Origin: Pseudomonas poae
GTDB lineage: Bacteria > Pseudomonadota > Gammaproteobacteria > Pseudomonadales > Pseudomonadaceae
Reading direction: 5' to 3'
Assembly (NCBI GenBank): GCA_004000515.1
Contig: CP034537.1
Coordinates: 2,108,001 to 2,172,000, forward strand
Length of the DNA stretch: 64,000 nucleotides
Shown: positions 49,232 to 58,446 of the stretch, in pieces
How the letters are laid out: the number at the start of each line of letters is the position of its first letter
Numbering within the stretch: position 1 is the first letter of the stretch
Translations under genes and position numbers: made by a program
The notes under the pieces: model-generated
Databases searched by the model: none
What the model saw: the letters and a program-made list of their open reading frames with translations, nothing else
Told to the model about the DNA's origin: nothing

Positions 49232-50242
49232 ATGACAGAGAAAGGAGAACGATGCCGGCAGCATTACCAGTCGGTGTATGAAAGGAATCAGCCTGCACTC
49301 GGCAAAGGCCGTGCTCTTGATGAATCTTTGCATCATTTCTTGGATCAGCGGCCTGCAGGTAAAAACCTCTCTGCACTTGACCGCGCGACTGGCCTGGCTT
49401 CAGCACCGTTTTGGCATGATGCGGAGGCGGTCACTCGCTCCGAGCTGGCAAGCCTTGCTCTCAGTCGGGTGCTGCTCTTCGACAATGCAGTCAGTGTCGA
49501 CCTACTGCTGGAGCTGGCCAGCCATGCCCCAGACACCCTCAGATGGGCAATCCGCTACTCGAAGCTGTTTGAGCGTACTGCTTCGCCGCTATGGCTTGCG
49601 CTTCGTGCAGCGCTCGTGGGGGGAGAGTGGCAGATATTCTTCGGTGTCTGTGACCGTTTGCTGGATCAGCTCAAGCCCTTTGATGAGCTGATTGGCAACG
49701 CTGAAAAACAGCTTGGGCACTTATCCCTGCTGGAATTGTTTTCCTACCTCAGCGTGCTGGCCTATCAGGCGTTTTCTGAAGACGCTTCCGATGATCGTTC
49801 CGGTCAGCAGTGGAAGCTCTACAACCGCATTATCCTGAGGAAACTCCAGGCTTGCCCGGAGGAAGATTTTCGCCTGAACGAGTCACGGCTCGGGCAGTCG
49901 CTGAAGCGCCACCTGTCACCGATTATTTTCCCCGAATCGTCCACCGCTGATGCAGCTAGATGTCGTGAAAACCTCGAATGGCTGGCTGTTCTGATTGCGG
50001 CAACCCAAGAGCGGATCGACTACGAGGGTTCGATTGACTGGTTCTGCTTCGGTCCGGAGTGCAATTACCAGCTAAAACCGGGTGTCGAAGGAGCGGCAAA
50101 CACCGTTGTGGGATGGACCTTAATGCTCTGCAAGGAGGGGTTCGGAATATCTTCCCAATTTCGTACCGTTCAACCGAAGATTTCGTCCAGATCCACCTCC
50201 TGTTCTTCCCCTATCGAAAGATCCAGCGTGTTCTCGATGTGA
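49232..50242 (+). CDS. Element hypothetical protein, probably 3'-truncated
   Basis: Up to 336 residues, mostly helical (SELASLALSRVLLFDNAVSV, LGHLSLLELFSYLSVLAYQA). No family recognised. Its last 73 bases are antisense to the GntR gene and code for an unlikely Ser/Arg-rich tail, so the native frame probably ends near 50150-50170, where the catabolic cluster was joined. The start (ATG 49232) is not secured; no RBS decides it. Between 49054 and 49231 I see no gene. Confidence 0.5.
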   Translation: MTEKGERCRQHYQSVYERNQPALGKGRALDESLHHFLDQRPAGKNLSALDRATGLASAPFWHDAEAVTRSELASLALSRVLLFDNAVSVDLLLELASHAPDTLRWAIRYSKLFERTASPLWLALRAALVGGEWQIFFGVCDRLLDQLKPFDELIGNAEKQLGHLSLLELFSYLSVLAYQAFSEDASDDRSGQQWKLYNRIILRKLQACPEEDFRLNESRLGQSLKRHLSPIIFPESSTADAARCRENLEWLAVLIAATQERIDYEGSIDWFCFGPECNYQLKPGVEGAANTVVGWTLMLCKEGFGISSQFRTVQPKISSRSTSCSSPIERSSVFSM

Positions 50243-50916
50243 TTCAGGTGCTCTATCACGAGCCTGACCGCCTCCTCAGTTTCGCCTGACTTGATAGCGT
50301 TCACGATCTCAAGATGCTCATGGTTTGGGCATGCCGGCACATTGGGCGCGTCGTACAACAGGATAATCAGACAGGTCAGCGAAGACAGCTCTCGCATAAG
50401 TTTCAAAAGTGGGGGACTGCCGACCATTTCTGCGATCCGTAGGTGGAACTCTCCAGACAAGCGAATAACCGCGCGCTTGTCATTGTTTTCCCGAGCAGCG
50501 CGCTCTAGGGCCACATGGTCATAGAGTTGAGTGATCTGGTTTTCACCCGCGTGCGCTACGAGCGTCCGAATTAGCGCCGGCTCCAGAATCCTGCGTGCGT
50601 TAAATATATGCCGAGCTTCCTCTACAGACGGACTGGCTACGAACGCGCCACGGTTGGGAATCGTGGTGACAACACCTTCATGTGCGAGCCGGGCGAGCAC
50701 TTCGCGAATGCGGGTGCGGTTGACCTCAAATACGCTGGCAAGCTTCTCCTCCACAAGCTTGGTACCAGGGATGAGCCGGTGTTCCATCACCGCATTCAGG
50801 ATGCGCTCATAAATGGCGTCGCGTTTCTCGGCTGTTCCAAGAATCTGGCCAGTAGTGCGGGCTTTGCGAGGACGTGCTGTGGGTGAGTCGTCGATGAGCA
50901 TGGGTGCCGTCTGCAT
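50170..50916 (-). CDS. GntR-family (FCD) transcriptional regulator
   Basis: 248 residues. Winged helix at about 30-95 (YERILNAVMEHRLIPGTKLV, EEKLASVFEVNRTRIREVLA, HEGVVTTIPNRGAFVASPS) and an all-helical FCD ligand domain with metal-binding His (FHLRIAEMVGSPPLL, CPNHEHLEIVNAIKSG). The subtype commonly represses amide, purine or sugar-acid catabolism. Divergent from the ABC transporter, it is the obvious local regulator. Intact. Confidence 0.92.
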   Translation of the reverse strand: MQTAPMLIDDSPTARPRKARTTGQILGTAEKRDAIYERILNAVMEHRLIPGTKLVEEKLASVFEVNRTRIREVLARLAHEGVVTTIPNRGAFVASPSVEEARHIFNARRILEPALIRTLVAHAGENQITQLYDHVALERAARENNDKRAVIRLSGEFHLRIAEMVGSPPLLKLMRELSSLTCLIILLYDAPNVPACPNHEHLEIVNAIKSGETEEAVRLVIEHLNHIENTLDLSIGEEQEVDLDEIFG

Positions 50917-50938
50917 GGTTTGTTACCAAAGAATTAGC

Positions 50939-51185
50939 GATTGTCACAGAATTACCCGGGATTGTTCAAATGTGCACCTCGAATGACCACGAATCATGGG
51001 TGCGCACCGAGAGTGAGCAAGAACTCGGCCAGGGTTGGTTGGTGCTTGACTGGCTGTTGGCTTACCCCGTTGCACATCGTGAAGTTCCTGATTTCGGGGC
51101 CTGTAAGACTATTGTCATTGACGTTCAAACCGGGAGCGAAGTTTTGTCACACCGATGGCACAGGGATTGCTATGTGATTGTCACA
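50939..51185. promoter_or_regulatory. Regulatory region with three TTGTCACA motifs
   Basis: The 443-base gap between the GntR gene and the ABC operon has TTGTCACA at 50941, 51144 and 51178; two copies extend to GATTGTCACA (50939-50948 and 51176-51185), and the third context tgtgattgtcaca is partly palindromic. These are the best candidates for GntR operators flanking both promoters. The open frame at 50904-51269 does not look like protein. Confidence 0.5.
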
Positions 51186-51359
51186 ATTTCAAATTGTTTA
51201 GCAACAATCTTGGGGCTGCATGTCAGCTATCGATTCTCTCACTGCCCAAGCCATAGACAGCCATTCTAGAGCGGGGGGGTGAGCCATAAGTTTATTGGCA
51301 TCACGTCTTCGTATTTGAGAAGGGCTTACTCAATCACCTCCAACCAAGAATCCTATCCT

Positions 51360-52970
51360 ATGAATACGAAAATAATGCGGTTCCTTCTGAGGCCCGCTGC
51401 GCAGGCGCTGGCAGTCGTTTCGCTACTTGGTGGGGCTGTTGCTCCGAATGCATTTGCCCAGAATGCGAGCGCCATCCTGGTGGTTGCAGGCCCTCGCACG
51501 CCTGAGTCGCTCGATCAGGAATATCCGCCGACCGAAGCCACCCACGAAGCCAAGCGCAACATCTACGAGCGCCTGCTGGCCTACGACACCAAGGTCGTCG
51601 ACGGTGTGCAGGTGGAAAACTTCGACAAGCTGGTGGGGGCGCTGGCTGAAAGCTGGACGGTGGCAGACGACAAAACCTCGATCACCTTTCATTTGCGCAG
51701 TGGCGTCAAGAGCGCAGCGGGCAACACCCTGTCCGCCGACGATGTGATGTGGTCGTTCGAAAGGGGCTGGAACAAGAACGCGAATTTCCGCTGGTACATG
51801 AGCCAGATCCTCGGCATCAAATCCTTTGAAGAAGCGTTCAAGAAGCAGGATGAAATGACCGTCACGGTCACCTTGCCCAAGACCTCTCCGCTGATCGAGC
51901 GAATCTGGGTCAACAATGACCTCGGCATTCTGGACGCCACTGCTGCCCGCAAGAACGTCACCAGTGACGACCCTTACGCATCCAGTTGGCTGGCCACTCA
52001 CTCGGCCTCGTTCGCGCCCTATCAGGTGACGAAATTCCAGTCAGGCCAGGAGGTGGTGTACGAAGCCAACCCGAATTATTACCGGGGCGTGCCGCGTCTT
52101 TCGAAAATCATATTCCGCGAAATGCCGACATCGGCCAACCGCCTGGCAGCACTGCAAGCTGGGGCCGTGGATGTAGCCGAATGGCTTTCGCCACGTGAGC
52201 TGGCGATGCTGGAGAAGAATCCTCAGCTGAAGATTTGGCAGGTGTTTGGCAACTACATTCACCGCGTTGAAATGAACAACACCACACCTCCGTTCGATAA
52301 CCCCAAGGTTCGCCAGGCGTTGAATTATCTGGTGCCGCGCGAAGATATTCTGAAGGCGGTGTATTACGGCAAGGCACGGGCAACCAAGAGCCCGATCTCT
52401 GAAATCTATCCGTCCTATACCGATGAATATTTCACGTACACCCAGGATGTGGAGAAGGCCAAGGCACTGTTGAAAGAGGCGGGCCAGGAATCGGGCTTCA
52501 AAACCCAGCTTGGCTACCGTACCGGTGATCAGATCGAGGAAGAGATTGCCGTCATCCTCAAGACCGCGTTCGCCCGCGCCAACGTTGACGTGGAACTGGT
52601 GAAGTTGCCCGCCTCGACGCTGGTGGAGAAGTACTCCAAGGGCACGATCCCCATGTATTTCTTCCGCGACATGGCCATTGTCCCCGATGCGGCTTATGTG
52701 GCGAATCTCTGGCTTAACAGCGCCTCACTTATCAACTACCCGAAATTCAACAATGCCGAAGTCGACAAGCTGATCAACGACGCGTTGTCGAGCACGGACG
52801 AGGCGGCGAGGGATGCTGGCATGAAGCGCGTCCAGCAAATTGTTGTGGACGAGGCGCCTTGGGTGTTTTTGATGAATCCAGGCTACCAACTGGCCACCCG
52901 CGCCAATGTCGCTGGTTTCAGTTGGTACACGCCCAACAGCAACAGTTGGTACGACCTCTACAAGAAATAA
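51360..52970 (+). CDS. ABC peptide/opine-type substrate-binding protein (SBP_bac_5)
   Basis: 536 residues with signal peptide (RFLLRPAAQALAVVSLLGGA, VAPNAFAQ). Family marks: PESLDQEYPPTEATHEAKRN, LAESWTVADDKTSITFHLRS, ADDVMWSFERGWN, KVRQALNYLVPREDILKAVY. It binds the imported substrate in the periplasm. ATG 51360 is chosen since it gives the signal peptide. First gene of an eight-gene run on the + strand. Intact. Confidence 0.92.
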   Translation: MNTKIMRFLLRPAAQALAVVSLLGGAVAPNAFAQNASAILVVAGPRTPESLDQEYPPTEATHEAKRNIYERLLAYDTKVVDGVQVENFDKLVGALAESWTVADDKTSITFHLRSGVKSAAGNTLSADDVMWSFERGWNKNANFRWYMSQILGIKSFEEAFKKQDEMTVTVTLPKTSPLIERIWVNNDLGILDATAARKNVTSDDPYASSWLATHSASFAPYQVTKFQSGQEVVYEANPNYYRGVPRLSKIIFREMPTSANRLAALQAGAVDVAEWLSPRELAMLEKNPQLKIWQVFGNYIHRVEMNNTTPPFDNPKVRQALNYLVPREDILKAVYYGKARATKSPISEIYPSYTDEYFTYTQDVEKAKALLKEAGQESGFKTQLGYRTGDQIEEEIAVILKTAFARANVDVELVKLPASTLVEKYSKGTIPMYFFRDMAIVPDAAYVANLWLNSASLINYPKFNNAEVDKLINDALSSTDEAARDAGMKRVQQIVVDEAPWVFLMNPGYQLATRANVAGFSWYTPNSNSWYDLYKK

Positions 52971-53037
52971 GTAGAGCCAGCAGCGGGGTGGTGCTTTGCC
53001 CCGCTAGCTGCGCAAGACTACTTGCAAGGAAACCAGT

Positions 53038-54078
53038 ATGAGACTTAGCAATTCATTGCGGTCGCTGCCTCGCCCACTACGTATCGTACTGGCCAGGCTG
53101 ACTATTCTTGTTCCGCAGATGTTTGGCGTGCTGCTTGCCACGTTTCTGCTGATTCGTTTACTGCCTGGTGACCCGGCCCTGCTGATGCTAGGCAATATGG
53201 CCACGCCCGAGCAGATTCTGAGCCTGCGCGAGCGGCTGGGCCTCAACGGCAGCATCTGGTCGCAGTTCACGAGCTACCTTTCAACGGTCGTTCACGGTGA
53301 CCTGGGAACGTCGATGTTCACCTCCAACCCTGTGGCCGTTGATTTGCTCGACCGGGTGCCGGCAACGCTCGAGCTGATTACCTACGCAATGATTCTGACG
53401 ATCATGGTGAGCGTGGTGCTTGCGGTTGTTGCAGTGACCAAGCCCAACGGAATGATCAATCGGTTCAGCAAGGTCTACGGCCTGGCGGCGGGCGCGGTGC
53501 CTGACTTCTGGGTGGGTCTGCTGCTCATCTACTTTCTGTTCAATGTCGCCGGCATTGCTCCCGCACCGTTCGGCAGGCTGGACCCGATACTCACTGCGCC
53601 GCCAGCCGTTACCGGGTTTCTGACCATAGACACGTTGCTTGCCGGTGATACCGCCGCATTCGCCTCGGCTGTCGGCCGCCTGTGGTTGCCGGTGCTTACG
53701 CTGACCATCGTCAACGCCGGCGCGTTGATGAAGATGACCCAGATTGTTTTCGCCGATAACTACCGCAGCGAGTTCATTCGTCATGCACGGGCGAGCGGTC
53801 TTTCTGAATGGCAGTTGGTTCGGATCGCGATGCGCAACAGCCTGCCACCGATCATCACCATGGTCGGTTTTCTCTTCGGTTTTCTGCTGGGCGCGGCGGT
53901 TCTGGTTGAAACGATTTTCGCCTGGGGCGGCCTCGGCCAGTACGCGGTATCCGCTGTCATGAACAGCGATTACCCCGCGTTACAGGGATTTGTGCTGGTC
54001 GCTGCCGCTTTCATTCTCATCGTTTACACCGTCGTAGATGTTCTGTACGGCATTGCTGATCCGAGGATTGAAGTATGA
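53038..54078 (+). CDS. ABC transporter permease, DppB type
   Basis: 346 residues with six TM helices. N-terminal block LLATFLLIRLLPGDPALLML and the coupling loop EFIRHARASGLSEWQLVRIA, with ETIFAWGGLGQYAVSAVMNS near the end. Starts 68 bases after the binding protein and overlaps the DppC-type gene by 4 bases. Intact. Confidence 0.93.
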   Translation: MRLSNSLRSLPRPLRIVLARLTILVPQMFGVLLATFLLIRLLPGDPALLMLGNMATPEQILSLRERLGLNGSIWSQFTSYLSTVVHGDLGTSMFTSNPVAVDLLDRVPATLELITYAMILTIMVSVVLAVVAVTKPNGMINRFSKVYGLAAGAVPDFWVGLLLIYFLFNVAGIAPAPFGRLDPILTAPPAVTGFLTIDTLLAGDTAAFASAVGRLWLPVLTLTIVNAGALMKMTQIVFADNYRSEFIRHARASGLSEWQLVRIAMRNSLPPIITMVGFLFGFLLGAAVLVETIFAWGGLGQYAVSAVMNSDYPALQGFVLVAAAFILIVYTVVDVLYGIADPRIEV

Positions 54079-54919
54079 GACCGCTATCTGCACAGCGTAG
54101 CGTTGCCGGCAAGGCAACCTTGATCATCGGCCTGGTGCTGCTGGCTATTCAGTTTGTGGCGATCATCTTTGCGCCATGGATTGCCCCTTACTCGCCGGAA
54201 ACCGCTGATCCGATAAATGCACTGCAAGAGCCATCGTTGATTCATTTTTTCGGCACCGATGTGTCCGGCATGGACATTTTTTCCCGTGTCATTTTCGCGA
54301 CCCGAATCAACCTTCTGATCAGCGTGACCGCCGTGGCCATCGCCTTTGTCATTGGCGTTCCACTCGGGCTCGCCATTGGCTACTACAAAGGCTGGGGCAG
54401 CTCCCTGGCGATGCGTTTTTTGACTTTATCCAGTCATTTCCTGTGTTTGTGCTGGGCATGGTGCTGGTGTCCGTCATGGGCCAGGAAATATGGAACGTTG
54501 CCATTGTGCTGGCCGTACTTTTCACACCGGTCTTCGCCCGGCTGATCCGGGCTGAAGTCTTGTCGCTGCGTGATCGTCCGTTTATTGCCGCGGCCAGATG
54601 CAGTGGTGCCACGGACAGCGCAATCATGTTCCAGCACATCCTGCCAAATGCGTTGACGCCTGCCATCGTGCAGATATCCATCAGCATCGGCATGGCCATT
54701 CTGCTGACGGCGGGCCTGTCCTTCGTCGGTGCCGGCGTGCGCATGCCTACTCCGGAATGGGGTCTGATGGTCAGCAACGGCGCGCAGCAAATGATCCTGG
54801 GTATCTGGTGGGTCGCGCTGTTTCCAGGGCTCGCCATCGTTTTTTCAGTACTGACGTTTGCGCTTCTCGGAGACGCGGCCAAGCAACTGTTCGACCCGCA
54901 GACAAGGAGCTCCTCATGA
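54075..54919 (+). CDS. ABC transporter permease, DppC type (one frameshift)
   Basis: 281 residues after correction. FFGTDVSGMDIFSRVIFATR, coupling loop RPFIAAARCSGATDSAIMFQ and LLTAGLSFVGAGVRMPTPEW are characteristic. One T of a T-run is missing near 54423 (AMRF|FDFIQSFPVF). ATGA overlaps on both sides show a tightly coupled operon. Confidence 0.92.
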
Positions 54920-56574
54920 CAAACACCAACGAACCCTTACTTGAGGTACGCAACATCAGCGTCGGGTTTTCGGACCGATCAATGCCGCCTGCCTTACAGG
55001 AAGTGAGTTTCTCGCTGAAGAAGGGGGAGATTCTCGGCATTGTTGGTGAGACAGGTGCAGGAAAGTCGCTTCTTGCGCGCGCCATTATCGACATGCTGCC
55101 AGGCGACGGATGCATTGTTGACGGCGAGATACGGGTCAACGGGCACGCGATTTCCACGATGACACCGCAGCAAAGACGCGGCTATCGAGGCGGCGAGGTT
55201 GCGCTGATCGGAACCAACGCTAAATCGTTGCTGGACCCGGTAGTGAAGGTGGGCGAGCAAATCGCCAGAGTTCTTCGGGCCCATCGAGGGATCAACAAAA
55301 AAGACGCATGGCAGGAGTCAATTCGCCTGTTTGAGCAAGTCGGAATTGTGAACCCTGAGAAAAGGGCGCACGCCTACCCGCATGAGCTTTCCGGTGGTAT
55401 GGCGCAGCGGGTGGTAATCGCCATGGCGTTGATCGCACAACCGAAAATTCTGCTCGCCGATGATGCGACCCTGGGGCTTGATGCAACGATCCAACTGCAG
55501 GTGCTGGACCTGCTAGTGGAAAAAGGGCGTGAGCTTGGGCTGGCGGTTGTTCTGATTACCCATGACCTCGGCATGGTGGCCAGCTACTGCGATCGGGTCG
55601 GCATCATGAAAGCCGGGCGTTTGGTGGAGCTCACCACCATCCGCTCTTTTCTTAACGATGGTCCTCAGCATCCCTATAGCCGGGAGTTGCTGGAGGCAGC
55701 CCGTGTACGTCCGTTGCCGATGGATGGCCAGCCGGCACAACCCGGCGCCGAGGCTGCACCGCTGCTAGAGGTCACGAACCTGGTGAAGTTGTTCCATGTG
55801 GAGGGCTCCACTGAGCCGGTTCGCGCGGTAGACCATGTGTCGCTGACCATCCGCAAAGGGGAGACCTTGGCCCTGGTTGGGGAAAGCGGATCCGGCAAAA
55901 CCACGACCGGCCAATGCCTGGTTCGTTTACTGCAATCGGACTCGGGCTCGATCCGGTTCGATGGCCAGGAAACACTGACCCTCTCTGATAAGCAGTTCAG
56001 AAACGTGCGCCGGCGGATGCAGATGGTGTTCCAGGAGCCTTATGTGGCGCTTAACCCCAGGTGGCGGGTGCGCGATCTCGTTGCCGAGCCTCTCAAGTTG
56101 GGCGCACCGCTGACCCGCGCGGCCAAACAGGCGCGGGTTTTGGAGTTGCTCGATCTGGTTGGCATATCCAGGGCCAAGGCAGATGTTTACCCCCATGAGC
56201 TGACGGCCGGCGAGCAGAAGCGCGTAGGCGTGGCCAGGGCCTTGGCGGTCAATCCTAATTTTGTGATTTTCGATGAGCCGACAACGGCACTCGACATTCG
56301 GGTTCGAGCGCAGATCATCGACCTTGTGCGGGATTTGCAAAAGCGTATGGGGCTGTCGGCGCTGTTCATTACCCATGATTTGAACTCAGTCCGGTCATTG
56401 GCGCATTACGTTGCCGTGATGCGCCACGGCAAGATCATCGAGCAAGGCCCGACGGAGGAGATTTTTGCCAATCCGAAGGAGGCCTATACCCGCAAGCTGC
56501 TCGAGGCCGAACTGCCTATCGAGGTCCGAGAAGAGGCGCCAATGCGCGCCCCACAGGCGGAGCTGCGCGCATGA
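54916..56574 (+). CDS. Fused DppD-DppF-type ABC ATPase
   Basis: 552 residues with two nucleotide-binding domains in one chain. NBD1: Walker A GETGAGKS (44-51), signature LSGGM (158-162), Walker B ILLADDATLGLD (178-189) with Asp183 where the catalytic Glu is expected. NBD2: Walker A GESGSGKT (322-329), signature LTAGE (429-433) in place of LSGGQ, Walker B FDEPTTALD (452-460). NBD1 Walker B and NBD2 signature face each other in the dimer, so one ATP site is degenerate and the other canonical. ATG 54916 overlaps the permease stop. Confidence 0.93.
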   Translation: MTNTNEPLLEVRNISVGFSDRSMPPALQEVSFSLKKGEILGIVGETGAGKSLLARAIIDMLPGDGCIVDGEIRVNGHAISTMTPQQRRGYRGGEVALIGTNAKSLLDPVVKVGEQIARVLRAHRGINKKDAWQESIRLFEQVGIVNPEKRAHAYPHELSGGMAQRVVIAMALIAQPKILLADDATLGLDATIQLQVLDLLVEKGRELGLAVVLITHDLGMVASYCDRVGIMKAGRLVELTTIRSFLNDGPQHPYSRELLEAARVRPLPMDGQPAQPGAEAAPLLEVTNLVKLFHVEGSTEPVRAVDHVSLTIRKGETLALVGESGSGKTTTGQCLVRLLQSDSGSIRFDGQETLTLSDKQFRNVRRRMQMVFQEPYVALNPRWRVRDLVAEPLKLGAPLTRAAKQARVLELLDLVGISRAKADVYPHELTAGEQKRVGVARALAVNPNFVIFDEPTTALDIRVRAQIIDLVRDLQKRMGLSALFITHDLNSVRSLAHYVAVMRHGKIIEQGPTEEIFANPKEAYTRKLLEAELPIEVREEAPMRAPQAELRA

Positions 56575-57526
56575 GTTTCGATCAATCGATAAGCAAACCG
56601 GTATTGGTCACCGGAGCGGCAGGGTTGGTAGGTCGCCAGGTGGTGCGTCGTCTGGTCGAGCAGGGCCGACCGGTGCTGGCACTGGATCGGCTCGCCTCGG
56701 TCACCCAGGAGGGGGTCAAGATCACAGCGTGCGACCTTGGCGATATCCATCGCCTGCATGCCATCGCTCTGGATGGAGTCGATTCCATCATTCATTGCGG
56801 TGCGTTTTCCGGGCCAATGGTGGCGCGTGATGCGCCGTATTCGATGGTGCAAGTGAACATTGTCGGTACCGCCAACGTACTTGAGTTGGCGCGTGTTCAC
56901 GCTGTTCGGCGCTTTGTGTATTGCTCCTCGACCAGTGCTTATGGGGTGGTCGAGTCGGGTCCCGCTTACGAAGACGTTTTACTCAAGCCAGGCAGCCTCT
57001 ACGGTGCCAGCAAGGTTTCTTCCGAGTACATCACCACGGCCTACGCCGAACAGTATGGGCTGTCTGCGGCGAGTGTTCGACTGTCCTGGGTCTACGGCCC
57101 GGGGAGAACCACTGACTGTGTGATTCGTAAGATGATTGAAGATGCCTTGGCCAGGCGCGCCACCCGAATGTCTTTCGGAGCGGACTTCCCCAGGCAATTC
57201 ATTCACGTTGAAGACGCCGTTCAGGGCTTGCTTTGTGCGCTGGATGCCCCCGTGCTGCCACGCACCACCTACAACGTCACCGGCGACACCCGTGTAACGC
57301 TTGAAGAGATCGCGCAGGTCGTGCGCACTATCTTCCCGGTGCCGATATCGCCCTTGAGCCGGGCGCGGATCCTGTCGATGAATTCCAGCAGAAATTCAGT
57401 ATTGATGCGGCGCGCCGTGACCTGGGTTACGTGCCAAAAATATCCCTTGATGACGGCATTCAAGCGTACGCGCGCTGGCTGGAATCGACTCACCTTCCTC
57501 ATAGTTTCGAGGTGCAGAAAGCATGA
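56571..57526 (+). CDS. NAD-dependent epimerase/dehydratase (extended SDR) (one frameshift)
   Basis: 318 residues after correction. Rossmann motif VTGAAGLVGRQVVRRL, DSIIHCGAFSGPM, active-site Ser in VYCSSTSAYGV and catalytic YGASKVSSEYI (YxxxK). The C-terminal part reads VDEFQQKFSIDAARRDLGYV once a missing C near 57341 is restored. It acts on a sugar- or hydroxy-acid-like substrate, uronate-dehydrogenase-like in shape. Coupled by overlaps to both neighbours. Confidence 0.85.
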
Positions 57527-58446
57527 GTGATCTTCAACGAGATTTTGTCGGCTATGGCCGTAATCCTCCCGATCCTAAATGGCCCGGGGGCGCCCGACTC
57601 GCACTGAATTTCGTCATGAACTATGAGGAAGGCTCGGAGCCGTCCATTCAGGACGGCGAGGACAGTAGCGAAACGTGGTTCACCGAAAGCAGCGGCCTCA
57701 ATACCGGTGTAAAGGGCCGGGATCTGGCCGCTGAAGGGCTATTCGAATATGGCAGCCGAGTGGGTTTCTGGCGGGTGATGCGCCTGTTCCAGGAGCGTTC
57801 CCTGCCAGCGACCATCTATGGCTGCGCGCTCGCCCTGGAGCGTAATCCGGATGCCTGTGAAGCCATCCGCGAATCGGGCTTCGATGTGTGCTCCCACGGC
57901 TGGCGGTGGATCCAGCACTACCAGCTCAGCGAGGAACAGGAGCGCGAGCACATCCGTAAAGCGGTGGAATCCCTTGAGCGTACAACGGGCGTTCGGCCCC
58001 AGGGTTGGTATTGCCGCTACTCCCCGAGCGTCAACACCCGTCGGCTGCTGGTCGAGGAGGGCGGGTTCACCTACGACTCGGATTACTACGGGGACGAGTT
58101 ACCGTTCTGGACCCAGGTAAGCGGCAAACCTCACCTGATCATCCCGTATTCGTTAACCAACAACGACGGACAGTTCGCGGCTGGCGTCAGTACCGGAAGC
58201 CAATGGTTCAGCTTCCTCAAAGATGCGTTCGACATGCTCTACAAGGAAGGAGAAACCCAACCCAAGATGATGTCGGTCGGTCTGCACCTGCGCTTGGTGG
58301 GGCATCCGGCCCGGGCAGCTGCATTGGAGCGATTCCTCGATTACGTTTTGAGTTTCCCTGACGTATGGATCACTCGACGCATCGATATTGCCAACCACTG
58401 GCAGAGCGTCCATCCCGCTCGAACACTGGGAGTCGGTCATGAGTAA
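57523..58446 (+). CDS. PuuE-type polysaccharide-deacetylase/allantoinase-like hydrolase
   Basis: 307 residues, intact. NodB-fold protein of the PuuE type: FVGYGRNPPDPKWPGGARLA, NFVMNYEEGSEPSIQDGE, YGSRVGFWRVMRLFQERSLP, CSHGWRWIQHY and GLHLRLVGHPARA. PuuE relatives hydrolyse cyclic ureides such as allantoin without a classical binuclear metal site. No urate or allantoate genes are nearby, so the substrate is likely a related cyclic amide. Confidence 0.87.
   Translation: MSDLQRDFVGYGRNPPDPKWPGGARLALNFVMNYEEGSEPSIQDGEDSSETWFTESSGLNTGVKGRDLAAEGLFEYGSRVGFWRVMRLFQERSLPATIYGCALALERNPDACEAIRESGFDVCSHGWRWIQHYQLSEEQEREHIRKAVESLERTTGVRPQGWYCRYSPSVNTRRLLVEEGGFTYDSDYYGDELPFWTQVSGKPHLIIPYSLTNNDGQFAAGVSTGSQWFSFLKDAFDMLYKEGETQPKMMSVGLHLRLVGHPARAAALERFLDYVLSFPDVWITRRIDIANHWQSVHPARTLGVGHE

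Noticed and set aside
50904..51269. Open frame in the GntR-ABC intergenic region
   Set aside because: It overlaps the GntR start, lacks an RBS, and its product shows no protein-like pattern; the region is better explained as regulatory.
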